Assembly (NCBI GenBank): GCA_021613335.1
Contig: JAJTWR010000149.1
Location: 1-64,000 of the forward strand
Direction of reading: 5' to 3'
Source of the DNA: Whitmania pigra
Taxonomy: Eukaryota > Annelida > Clitellata > Hirudinida > Haemopidae
DNA length: 64,000 bases
The position numbers and the translations under genes are program-made. The notes below the pieces were generated by a model. It saw only the letters and a program-made list of their open reading frames with translations, ran no database searches and had not been told where the DNA came from. Shown one piece after another: positions 44,407 through 56,200 of this stretch; position 1 is the stretch's first letter; each line of letters starts with the position of its first letter.

Positions 44407-47336
44407 ATGGCGGATATCGCTAAATTTCTGGAACTATTTTCGAAACAAATGGAAACCCTGGTTCGTTCAATTGCTGAGAATTCTACGACCATCCCTAATT
44501 TCATGCCTTTCGAACCGAATAAAGAGCTGTGGGGTGACTACATGAGTCGGTTTCAAACCTTTACAGAAGCAAACTCTATTCCGACCTCAAAAATTACTCA
44601 AGTTTTCCTCACAAACCAGTCAACTTCAATTTACAAACTCTTACGTGCAGGTTAGCCGAATGGGTTACGTGCCTGCATACGGCGGTAATGGCAACAGTCG
44701 TAATGTGTCGTGTTCGAAACCCAGCCTGCACTGCCGCCAGCGCCCTTGGGAAGGAGCGCTATATAAATGGTTACAAGGAGCGCCTCTGACGCTATGCATA
44801 TGGCGCTATATAAATGAAGTTACAATTACAATTACAATTACAAACTGCGGCTTCACAAAAGACAATTCCATGCGAAGTCAATAAGTTAGACTTTTCGGAA
44901 AATCAAGCAGTAATGACGGAAAATTTCAACCCCAAAAGATTCATTGTGAGAGAAAGGTTTAGATTTTGGACCGAGATAAAAAGGCAACCTGGCGAGACCA
45001 TTCAAGAACTCGCGGCGAAAATTCGAACAGCAGCTTCTACGTGCGACTTTCCTAGTATTGAGGACACACTCGACGAAGCCTTGAGAACGAGATTTGTATG
45101 TTCTGTTGACAACGAGGCGGTTCTCAAGTCGCTTTTCAAAATTCCAGATGATGAATTAACTTTCAATCGGGCTGTTGAAATTGCTACGGAAGTGGAAGAA
45201 TCTGCTAAGGTTGCCAAAGCCACAGTACACGGCACACCGGACGAACCGGTAATGAAAGTGTTCAAACCTGCCGACAACAAACAAGAAAAAGTGAATTTCA
45301 AACCAAGACGCCAAGTACAGCAACTCTCTAAATTTCCTTTCCCGAAAGGGACGTGTCCAAGATGTGAAACAAAAGGACACCACGCCAATGATTGCAGGCA
45401 TGTCAAAACGGAATGCAACTTCTGTGGAATCATTGGACATTTAGAAAAAGCATGTTTAAAGAAAAAGTTCAAAAGAGAAAGAAAAGTGAATTCAATCCAT
45501 ACAATTCCGAGCCACTCCCCTCTCGTACAAAAGTTACAAATTGGAAATTCAGAATTTGTTTTCGAGTTGGACAGCGGAGCCAGGGATAACTTTTGCTCAA
45601 TGGAAGTGTGGAACAGGTGGGGAAAACCCAAGCTTACACCTTCCAGTACGAAATATACTTCCGCAACTGGGGACTCAATCCCGAACTTAGGAGTCTGCGA
45701 AATGATGGTTTCGACATCAGACCTTCAAGAAGTACCTCTAGAATTCAATGTCACCAAGTTGCCAAAACTCAACATTCTTGGCAGGAAAGCCATAGTTGAA
45801 TTGCAAATCGATATGTCGGACTTGCTACGCAATCATGTTTTCAAGGTTGATGAAGAAACGGATTCAAAAACCGTCGGAAAAGCATGTCTTAAAATTTGCC
45901 ACGATTTCAAAGAATGTTTCGAGCAAGATCTTGGTTGTTTGAAAGATTTCGAACTGGAGGTAAAATTCAAACAGGAAGCAACGCCAATTTTTGTGAAAGC
46001 AAGAACAGTTCCATTTTCAATTCAGGAAGATCTAAATCAGGCTCTTGATGCAGGAATAAAGAAAGGGATTTGGATCCCAACACACTTCAATGATTACGGA
46101 ACTCCGATAGTTCCGAGGCGAAAAGAAGGCTAAGTTTCGAATCTGCGGAGATTATTCGGTGACCGTAAATTCCCAGTTGGAACCTCACCGATACCCAATG
46201 CCACTGCCTGAGGATCTTATGAGAAAACTTGGAGGAAGTCGTTACTTCAGCAAGATTGATTTAGCAGATGCATTCAATCAAATCAAACTCGCTCCTAAGA
46301 GTCAACAAAAACTCGCGTTGACCACAAATAGAGGAGTTTTACTTCAAACGAGACTACCTTTTGGAATAATTTCAGCTCCAGGTTACTTCCAAGAAATAAT
46401 GGACAGATTGACGTGTGATCTACAAGGAGTCGCAGTCTATCTAGACGACATTCTTGTCGGTGGTTCCAACTCCAAAGAACACCTTCAAAACCTGAAAGCT
46501 TTACTACAAAGGTTACGAGACAAAGGATTGAGATGCAATAAAAACAAGTGCATTTTTGCAAAAAATTCGATGGAATATCTGGGACTCGTTATTTCAAAAA
46601 GCGGGATAAAAAAGGGGAAACGTGCGGACGCTTTGACGAACATGCCAAGGCCAACAAATACATCAACATTACGCTCATTTTTGGGATCAGTGCAGTTCTA
46701 CCACAAATTCATCCCAAACCTTTCGACCATTGCTGAGCCGTTGACGAGTCTAACCAGAAAAGAAACACCCTGGATTTGGAGTTCGGAAGCAGAGAGAGAC
46801 GGGAGACAAATACGAGGAAAATTAGACGCACTTTTACCTTCGGTGTCTCAAATTGCCAAACGTTTTCAAAACAGACAGAACGATCTTACGTCCAACAAGA
46901 GAACGAACAACACCAAATTCGATGTCGGGAAACCCTGTTACGTACAACGCATCGGTCCGGGTAAGGATCGCGTTCCTAGATGGATCCCGGCAATTGTAGT
47001 TCAAGTCTTGGGACCTCGCCAGGTTTTGATACAGGCCGTGCCAAAAGGACCTACTTGGAAGAGGCACGTGGAGCAATTGAGTCCTAGACACGGAGTAGAG
47101 GAAGACGATGACCCAGGCATGGTGCCGGGTCCCACTCCAACTGCAAGAAACGCTCCACTTACAACAACAATACCCACAACAGTACAACCGCCGAGAAGAC
47201 CCAGAGGTCGACCAAGAGGACGAAGAAATTTCCAGCGACCGAACATACTGGATCAAGGACTTACCCTGCCTAGACGGTCAGAAAGATTACGCCTCAAAGC
47301 TCTGGGAGACTCTTCGGCTGGCGCGGAGGTGTTGTG
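44407..47336 (+). pseudogene. Gyp1 gag-pol, interrupted and internally deleted
   Basis: Gag starts at 44407 (MADIAKFLELFSKQ), is cut by a SINE1 at about 44650, and resumes near 44855. Two CCHC knuckles follow (CPRCETKGHHANDC, CNFCGIIGHLEKAC), then a protease with active-site FELDSGARDNF. A one-base indel near 46128 separates this frame from the reverse transcriptase (46159 on): FSKIDLADAFNQIKL, RLPFGIISAPGYF, catalytic AVYLDDIL. After TPWIWSSEAERDG (about 46800) the frame jumps in phase to the integrase C-terminus (RGKLDALLPS, TWKRHVEQLSPRHG). It cannot encode RNase H or a full integrase, so any movement needs helper proteins. The C-terminal part is basic and proline-rich. Confidence 0.88.
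44650..44853 (+). repeat. SINE1 copy inserted in Gyp1 gag
   Basis: Full SINE1 in plus orientation: cgtgcaggttagccgaatgg head, GTTCGAAACCC B-box, gcgcctctgacgctatgc block shared with LINE LinC, and a (ttacaa)n tail. Coding sequence of gag stops at its left border and continues at its right border. Flanking repeats around ttacaaact make the exact duplication ambiguous. Confidence 0.85.
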
Positions 47337-47564
47337 ACGTCATTTCGGGTATAAAAAGAACAGACCTCGGGAGCGAGGGAGTTTTAGAGTTTGGTTCGAG
47401 TCCTACAAGTTTACGGAGTGATACGGTTGTTATACGATAGGGATTGCGAGTTGGTTATATTACGTACTGGCCATTAGCGATATTTAGTTCTAGTTTCTGT
47501 TCCTGAATATTTGACCGCCAATAAAGTTTTCTGTTCAACTGGTTATTGTTTCAAAGACCCAACA
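47330..47564 (+). promoter_or_regulatory. Gyp1 3' LTR
   Basis: Second copy of the 235-bp LTR; I find no difference from the 5' copy. It is followed directly by the duplication ACAAT and then by a long microsatellite. Confidence 0.85.
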
Positions 47565-48063
47565 ACAATAATAACAATAATAACAATAATAACAATAATA
47601 ACAATAATAACAATAATAACAATAATAACAATAAAACAATAATAACAATATAACAATAATAACAATAATAACAATAATAACAATAATAACAATAATAACA
47701 ATAATAACAATAATAACAATAATAACAATAATAACAATAATAACAATAATAACAATAATAACAATAATAACAATAATAACAATAATAACAATAATAACAA
47801 TAATAACAATAAAACAATAATAACAATAATAACAATAATAACAATAATAACAATAATAACAATAATAACAATAATAACAATAATAACAATAATAACAATA
47901 TAACAATAATAACAATAAAACAATAATAACAATAATAACAATAATAACAATAATAACAATAATAACAATAATAACAATAATAACAATAATAACAATAATA
48001 ACAATAATAACAATAATAACAATAATAACAATAATAACAATAATAACAATAATAACAATAACC
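47565..48063. repeat. (AACAATAAT)n nine-base microsatellite
   Basis: About 500 bp of a nonamer with a few one-base slips (at about 47633, 47650, 47812, 47900 and 47918). It lies only on the right side of Gyp1; the left flank has about 60 bp of AAC/GAC-rich DNA. Open frames here are repeat artefacts. Confidence 0.92.
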
Positions 48064-49454
48064 ATACTAATCTTAATAACAACATATAGATTTTGTAAAC
48101 AACAAAAATAAGCAAACAAATGAAATAAACAACCTAAAAAAGTCATTACTGTTTGATCCCCGCAATAGTTTTGAAACACAGTGCAACTTGTCACGTGAAC
48201 TTAGCACAATTTAATTCATGCTGCTGCTTAATTAATAACACTCAATGCATTCGATCTTTTCGATAAAATTAAGTAAATGCTTTTAAATTAAATTCCGAAA
48301 CCGATTCGCAAGACGTTGTTTACGTTTTCACGATGTTTTGGAAATAAGCTGAATCGATTTTGAAATTTCTGCTCACATTTTTAAAATAAAAAAATACTGA
48401 TATCAAATAAAAATTACTATTTATTTATAGTGGTTTACGAATTTATTGAATCAAACAAACACTTCTACTTCATAAATATTGAATAACAAATACATTTATC
48501 TGAAAGGGCATTTGTTTAACTGAGTTAGATCCTTGATAGATGAAGGTAGAGGAGTAAAGTCTTGGGCCATAACATTGGATTGAGAATAATTATTAAAATA
48601 ACTTGGAAAAAGACGGACTACATTTATGTGTATTACGTAGAAAGTATGAAGGATTGTTGTAGTTATTGCTTGATATGAAATAAAAACAGAGAATATTTTG
48701 GAAAAAGAATTGAAATAATATGAAAACATGAAAAGAGCAATTTGTATATTACGAATTTGTGATATATTTAACAGACTATTGTTAGATAAGACAGAAGCAA
48801 TTGATGAGCTTAAAAGTTAATAAAATGGAATAAACCATTAACTCGGAAAGTTTTCAACAAAGTTTATTGAGTAACAAAGCGAATTAAACTGAATATCCGA
48901 ACTGAGTGTATTTGTATGGATCCAAGGAAATCATGGGATTTTGGGATCTGGTATGGGAATGCTGTAACTTGGCATTTATAAGAGGTCACAGACATCTGAC
49001 TATGCGTATCTCGATTACTTAAGTCCATGCTTATATTTTGACATTTATGAGGTTTTGTTTTGTTAGAAATGCTAGAAACATACTATTAATACTTTTGTCC
49101 AAGGTTCGACAAACTTGTGCTATTAAGTGATATTTCGTTAAATGAGATGCTAGTCGGGTCACATTTAAGGTATGGAAAATATAAACTAATTACATTTATG
49201 AATAATCTTTGAGTATTTCAGGAATAGGTCAATTAATCGAATATCATTTCTAAAATAAACTTTATGTATATATATGATAATGTATATAATTTATGATAAT
49301 GATTTTATAAAATAGCCACTGCAAATTTTTTTGGTTTTAAATTATTTAAATGTACATTTTGAGAAATTTGGAGCTAAATATTTAGCCAGAAATTATTATC
49401 GGTTTTGTTATATTCTAAGAATTTATTGTAAGACAATATAAAATACTATTTTAC
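48064..49454. other. Mostly empty stretch 3' of gene C
   Basis: AT-rich, no repeat family recognised. Apart from the weak exon candidate at 48496-48655 I see no exon of the second-WSC or EGF type. Confidence 0.45.
48496..48655 (-). CDS. Possible 3'-terminal exon of gene C
   Basis: After an acceptor-like ttatttcatatcaag the frame is (x)CA then ITTTILHTFYVIHINVVRLF, a moderately hydrophobic stretch, then a polar tail ending LTQLNKCPFR and a stop. The two-base start fits the phase-1 boundary of transmembrane exons in genes B and D. There is no recognisable homology, so this may be chance. Confidence 0.25.
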
Positions 49455-51555
49455 TTCCATGATAACAAGGTTGTAATTGTTACAGTGATATATGCAAGTA
49501 ATTGTCCTCTAAAAGGCTCTTTGTACTTAGTCTTATCTCCAGATTGAAAACAACCTATGCAATGTGGCAGCGGAAGATTTACTGTAAAAGACCTGGGTTC
49601 AAGTAAGTAAGTACATAAATACTTAAGTAAATTTTATACTTATTACTTACTTAAGTAATTTTTGGACGACTTGAAAATTCTAAGTAATATTGCCAGATGA
49701 TTGCAATGCAGATTTTGTTGACATGGTGAGTAATACTATTTCAAAAGTCAGAGCAATTGTCAAGCTGTTCAAAAAGAGCCCCTGAAAAATGACTGCTTGC
49801 AAAAGAACTGTGAAAAGGAATTGGGGAAAATAATTTCTCTGCTCAAGGAACATCAAAACTAGATGGAACTCATTGCTTATGATTCTTGGAAGCCAGGACA
49901 CCCATTGACAACACACTGATAGATTGAACTCCAATCTAGGATCAAAATGCTTAATAGAGAATGAGGTTGCAGTTGTGACTTGGCAGAAAGTCTAGAAATA
50001 ATTGAGGTTGGTGAGTATGCGTTACATTTACATCGTTACTGCGCAACAGTGGAAATTTCTGCTCAGATTTATTAATTGATAAATTAATAATTAATAAATT
50101 AAATAAATTAAATGATAACAATAAATTCATTTTATTGGATAAATTGCTTGGGTATAAAAGCATTTCCTCATCGGAATAAGAAATAGACAATACATCGAAT
50201 CTTTGTGAAGTTAACGAATGACAAAGTTAACTAAAACTTAATAAAACTAATAAAGTTAAAACTTAATATTTAAAAAATGTAGAACAAACAAAATCAACTC
50301 AAGCAAATTGATGGTCCATTTTATTTCACTAAGCACAATGAAATTTTTTCATTTATTATTTTCAAATTCGTCTACTGACAAGAAAATTACAAATGTCAAA
50401 CGTTCATCCATTGAATTATAAAGTGTCTACCTACGTATACGGAAAATGCTTCTTTACTTCCACAGTATTTGACGCCATCTTTGCAGTGAACATTACATTC
50501 CTTCACAGGCAATGACTCATTTGCAGATAAATCATTTGCACAAGCACATTGTCTTCTATCCTATAAGTTTTTTTTTAATTTCTAAATGAGACATTAAATT
50601 GGAATAGCTCTTTTGTTTGTTCGTTTTCTGTGCAAAACACGGAAGCATTACCTTCACTCCAGCAAATATGTATCCACCCTTTCTGCACTTTTGATGACAA
50701 TTTTCCCAACCTATAGGTTCGGGATTACTGCTAAACGTCTTGAAACATCCTCGATAACTGAGAATGTGAGGTACAAATGGTAGTCCTGAAGCTAAATCAG
50801 ATAAAATCTGATAAAATCAGGCTAAAATAGGTTTTGAGAAATATGTCAGAGGAATCAATTGAACGAACAAGACCAAGCCAAGGAAGCTTTACCAAGTGTA
50901 AAGACCTCAATTTCGGTTATGAATAATCCATCATTATGAGTAGAGCTGATTGTGACTTCTGAAAACAAATTGTGATTGGGTCTGCAATTCACTCGTAAAC
51001 TTTCACCAGGTGCTGTGACCTTGGACGCGTATTCTGCGCAAAAGGTGGATGCGCCCAATGTTACCCCGAAGGATGTTAGTTGGTTTACGGAAGTTCCTGA
51101 ATCATTTGGAGCACTTTTAATTGTTTTTAGAGGTCCGAATAGGAACTTTACATGAACTCTTATTCCTCACCTTCGCCGCTGTGAACTACGACGTATTGCA
51201 CGCTGTATTTATCAACCAGGTTAACTGTGACGAGGGCGACATGTGGACATTTTTGCCTCATTTCTAATGTTTTGTCGACACTCAGATCACCATCAAACAA
51301 AGGAGCAATATTTTGTTTTATGGAGCAGTAGATACCATCTTTATTCAAAGCCACATTTGTGACTGCCTCTAGCAAACATGCAATAAAATAAGAGATTGCT
51401 TCAGTTTAAAGTACAAATATAATTTAAGAAGAAATGCAGAATATTTCCAAAATTGGGTTTAATCTGTCTGTTTGACAAACCTCACCTGCGCACCAAACTA
51501 AATTCTTAGATAAATGGATCACTACGAAAGCCTTGCATAAATATCTTCCTCGCAT
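49455..51555 (-). pseudogene. Receptor gene C: signal peptide, galactose-binding-like, WSC; frameshift in second WSC
   Basis: Exons: 51555-51486 (signal peptide MRGRYLCKAFVVIHLSKNL), 51368-51171 and 51096-50893 (galactose-binding-like; TNVALN at the start, ITEIEVFTLG at the end), 50791-50652 and 50560-50431 (WSC 1: SYRGCFKTF, WENCHQKC, CGSKEAFSVY), 49581-49455 (second WSC, first half). Phases agree to the end of WSC 1. The last exon is 127 nt where gene B has 137: a 10-nt loss just before CIYHC shifts the frame, and translation stops after about 290 residues. No further WSC exon was found. It is compact (2.1 kb, introns of about 70-120 bp up to WSC 1) and free of transposons. It could still yield a secreted lectin-like/WSC protein; otherwise it is a recent pseudogene. 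Confidence 0.72.
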
Positions 51556-51559
51556 GGTT

Positions 51560-52640
51560 TTATCATTTTTGGACTTTTCAATCAAATTTTGTCTATTTTT
51601 TTTTTAATTTATTGAGTCTTGTTTAAAAACGAGCGGTTATTTACGAAAAATGTTTGTTTATATTTTGCTTATGACGATAAAGTACTACACAGAAAACCTT
51701 TGCTCTGAAGGCAAAACATTTCAAAATGATTTTCTGTTGCCCTCACATGGAAGATGTTTTGTAAGCAATTTTTTTATTTAAAAATCTCGATAATATTGAA
51801 TGAAATATTGCTAAGATTCATCATATTACGACACCTTTGTTTCTATCCCTCAATATTTTCAATGGTTTTACTACAATCATTTAATAACGCATTGCCATCG
51901 TTACGTAACAGCACAACACTGGGAATACGCTTGTTGATTACACAGCAACACTTAAAATAATTTTTGTATAAAAATTTAATAATTAATGATGTTACCTAAT
52001 TTAATTTTCTTCATAATTAAGGAAACGTGAGCAGAAAAATACGAGAAGAATTGTCATTTCTTTCACATTGTTTCGTTTTTATTTTTTCTTATAATTTTTT
52101 AATATTAAAATGAGATGGTTACTTTAAAAATGAAATTGCCAATTAAATCAATTTACAAATGCAAATATTTTCAAACAATCACAAAATGCCGGAACATTGT
52201 GTGTTCGCTGGTGTTTTGTTAATCCACTTTTCAAATTATAAATATTAAAATATATGGCTGACATTTTCAATGTCCCATTTTGCATTGTTTAAAATTCCTC
52301 GTGATAAGAGTTTTTCATTCCGATGAAATCATTGCTCGTCAGCGTATTTACGATGTTTTTTCACAAAATCGGGCATCTTCTCCATCCTGGATGTTTTATT
52401 AGAACTATGATTTGTACGCTGGTTTATTATTAATTTAATTCATTTATTTCAATTAATTTATCATCGCTGAAGTTACGCTATTTCATTTTGTTAAAATTCA
52501 CGCATCGAATTGCTAGACTTCTGTTATTATCGAGTCGAACCAAATCTTTCATTGCAAAAAATAACTTTTTTTTGTTTTGTTTTAAGGTCACTTAAGCAAA
52601 TTTTGATAAGTTTGATCGATTCATGAATTAGAGATGTGTT
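51560..52640. other. Intergenic C-D segment
   Basis: AT-rich. It holds one tail-exon candidate for gene D (52418-52361, 18 residues: VQIIVLIKHPGWRRCPIL) behind a clear cag acceptor. No other gene is seen. Confidence 0.4.
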
Positions 52641-52644
52641 GTTG

Positions 52645-52649
<5 letters not shown>

Positions 52650-52712
<63 letters not shown>

Positions 52713-52732
52713 TATTATTATTATTATTATCA

Positions 52733-52767
<35 letters not shown>

Positions 52768-52809
52768 ATCATCATCATCATCATCATCATTATTATTATT
52801 ATTATTATT
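52650..52809. repeat. (TTA)n-(TCATCG)n-(TTA)n microsatellite
   Basis: TTA repeats, a central TCATCG/TCA block (about 52729-52789), then TTA again. On the minus strand one frame stays open through it (Asn/Asp runs). See the gene D tail entry among the findings. Confidence 0.9.
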
Positions 52810-53211
52810 AAAACAAATGTATAGAGATGGTGTTATTACATCATAGACATTATGTACACTATATAATAAAGACCACAGTTATCAACAAAAATCCTATCAT
52901 TAAAAATAATTTCAATAAAATATCGACCTGAACGTCATAAAATAATTTTTTAATGAAATAAACCAACCATGAATTCAGATCATAAATTCGAATCGAATTG
53001 ATTTTCACTTTTTAACATTTGAAGTAGACTGAACCTTCTTAGAGCTACTTCCAAGTGAAAAATGTTTGATTACGATTGTAATGATTATTTATTTATTTGT
53101 TTGTTTGTTTATTAATGTTAAGTCAATCATTTTTTTAGTTTTACGATTACTGACACATGAACGAAAATATTTATATGAGTACTACATAATAAGTTATTAC
53201 TAATAACTCAC

Positions 53212-56200
53212 CAGGTCAAAATGCAAACAATCAAGATAAAAACAATCGAGAACAATATGGGAAGTAATCTTTTATGCTGATGCCAGAAATCAATCAGCCA
53301 CTCGTCTTTAATACAGACATTTCAAACCCCCGAAAAATGTCATTTGAAAATATTTAATTATTAAGTGAATAATAATTAATGTCGTCATTTGAAACATTAA
53401 CGCATTCAAAATGCTAACATAATTCCATGTTCCATGTTGTTGAGACGTTGCTTAATTCTGCCAGATATTTATTTTCTAAAAATATAAATGTGAATTTATT
53501 CATATCGACAAGTGTGTTCCGGTTTGCAAACTTTAATTCTGCAAACGAAACGATAACAATTTGCCAGTTACCTCGCTCCAAGCACATTTCACCAAAGTAT
53601 CCACTTTCGCAAGATCCATTACAATTTCCGTACATATCGTAAGTATTTGGAATCTCGCAATGAAAAATATCTGAACATTTTAAATGAATGGAAATTTCTT
53701 TACAGGCTGCAAAAGTGAAAACGATAAAAAATAATGAATTATTTAAATTTTTAAGAAACTCAATTAATTATACAAAAAAGATATTTAACAAAGTGGTTAC
53801 TTATGCATGAAATTTTTAGTTATTTGAACGGATTATTATTTCTTTTATTGAGTAATAATAATAATGTTGGGATGATTGCAAAATTATATATTTGTCTCAA
53901 AGCAATGTAATTACCGTATTTTTACGAAATAAACACGCAGACGAATTTAACACGCGGACGAATACAACACGCAATTTTTCCAATTTATATAAAAAATCAC
54001 TTATAAAACACGCAAACGATTATACCACGCACCAATAGACGCTTTTTTTTCTTATGGCTAAAATAATTTAACATTTAAATTAAAATTATATACATTAAAA
54101 TATTAAATTGAAGCAGTTTCTAATATATAAAACAATCAAATATAAAAGTTGTAAAAAAATCTTCCGTTGGCTGAGCGGCCGATACTTGAAGTGATAAATA
54201 CAGTGATATATAGATAGAAGTGCTCTTGATTGAAATATAAGTCAAAATCATCTTAGTCATGCTAATAACGGACTATAATCAAATAAATAGATTGAAATAT
54301 CGACGTCGTTAAGAAAGTGGCTGATAAACGTAACTCGTACACTGTTGCCTACAAGCTTCAAGTCATTTCTAGAGCAAAAGACAAAGGTAACAGAGCAGCT
54401 GCTTGGGAGTTCAACGTTAATGAAGTGTCGGTTCGCGAATGCAGAAAGAAGGAATGATTGCTTGAGAAACTGAACCTGAGAAAACGTGCATGCCTTGGCC
54501 AAAATGCGAAATGGCCAAAGTTAGAGTCTGATCTAAAGCTATGGGTCTTGGAACAAAGGAAGAGATAGCTTGTGACATTCCCGCTAGTGAAAGCATCTGG
54601 CGCCAGAACTGTGGCAATAACAGCAAGTGGTTACGAACGGACATGTTTCACAGTCATACTTGGATGCTTTGCGGCTGGCACCAAGTCAAAACCAATATTG
54701 ATTTTCAAGAGACAATGCGAAAAAATTTTCAGCATGAAGCTCTGTTTTCAGAAATCTCAAACGAGACCGGGGATTCTTTTCAAAGAGCTCGCGGTTGATC
54801 ATGAATGCAATGACTGCTCATAAAAAGGAGTCAGTTAAGAAGATGCTCAACTTAAGCGGATGTCACATTGCAATCATCCCGGGTGGTCTATCATCCAAAC
54901 TGCAATTAGAAATCGTTGATAAATTGACAGATCTGAGAGGGAGGAATGGATGCAGAATGACGCACACACTCATACACCGTTTGGACGAGACAGGAAGGCC
55001 TTGTATTCCGAGGTATGCACGTGAGTTGCACGAGCATGGGACAAAGTGTCGCCTGATTTGATTCTGAGTGGCTTTAGAAATGCTGGCATTAAGTCTACAG
55101 GAAAGGAGTAAAGTGACCACCCGGACATTGAACTAGCCTGCGATCCGGCAAGAGCCGAAATTGAATATGAAGAATGTTCGACTTTTGACGGATTTGAAGG
55201 CTTAGCTGATGATGAGGAATAATTATTGGTCTTATGATTGATTTTTGTCTGTTAATAAATTGTTTAAAAACTTCAAAGAACTGGTTAACGATTCATGAGC
55301 TCGCTGCAATTGACCGAAATTGGTCACGAGTCGCTTGGATATTGCGTTCTCTCTTCAATTCTTCCTCGAAACTATTTTTATCTTAAGATTTGCATCAACT
55401 TCCTACTTTGGAATGCATATGGTTTATGCATAATAATTTGTAAGACAAAAGTGAAGCAATACTTCAAAGGACGGTAACGAACTCGTTAACCAATTCCACG
55501 CTGCAAAGGGAATTAAAAATTTGTACATTTAAAATATGTGATTTCCATATATAGGGAGTTATGGGACACAGAGACTTGTTAAGCGGACCCTTTGCATTTT
55601 CATTTTAAATGTATAAATGTACAAACTCACGATGGCAGCACGGGATTCAAACCCCGCTGCGGGAGCACCGTCCTAATCATCTAGCTATGCAGACGTTAAT
55701 AAAACATTAAATGTACAAATCTTAAGAGACATTTTTGAATATTTGAGATCAATTCTTGGAGCAGATGATGAAGTAAATCAGATGCATCATGCTGTGAGAC
55801 ACAGCTTCAATGGAAAGTATAGCATTGTTGAGGTCCAAACCCTATATCAATTATAACATGAAATTTTATGAGATTTCAAGGTTAAAGTCTCCCTTTCAAG
55901 AACCATAAATGGATCATTGATCATTGATGAAATGCAGCTCATGTACAATAACTTTTATAGATAATTGCATTGAAAAAAACAAGGTTTTTTTTTAATTAAA
56001 TTGAGATCAATTCTTGAAGCAAATACTGAAGTTATGCATTTGTACCTTTACTGTGAAGGTATGGCATTGTTGAGGTTCAAACAGTGCATCAACTATAACA
56101 TAAAAGTGTGGCCAAAAGCTGCATATAATTTATACCATCCAATGGGTTTCATGAATTTCTCTTATAGCAATGTAGAAAATCAAGTGACTCATCACCAGAA

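Larger units (their letters stand above)
44048..47564 (+). mobile_element. Gypsy LTR retrotransposon Gyp1 (Mag-like), internally deleted
   Basis: Direct LTRs of 235 bp (44048-44282, 47330-47564), both TGTTGTGACG...GACCCAACA, read base for base identical by eye. The 5-bp duplication ACAAT flanks it (44043-44047, 47565-47569). A primer-binding site TGGCGCAGTCGACG starts at 44285; the purine-rich GCGCGGAGG precedes the 3' LTR. At 3517 bp it is shorter than usual because most of RNase H and the integrase core are missing. It lies between genes B and C and is probably very recent. Confidence 0.92.

Noticed and set aside
47535..48194. Open frames of Ile/Leu/Tyr/Cys on the minus strand
   Set aside because: Artefact of the nonamer microsatellite next to Gyp1.
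48890..48975. Tail-like minus-strand frame (NPMISLDPYKYTQFGYSV) near gene C
   Set aside because: No phase-compatible transmembrane exon could be joined to it and there is no paralogue support.
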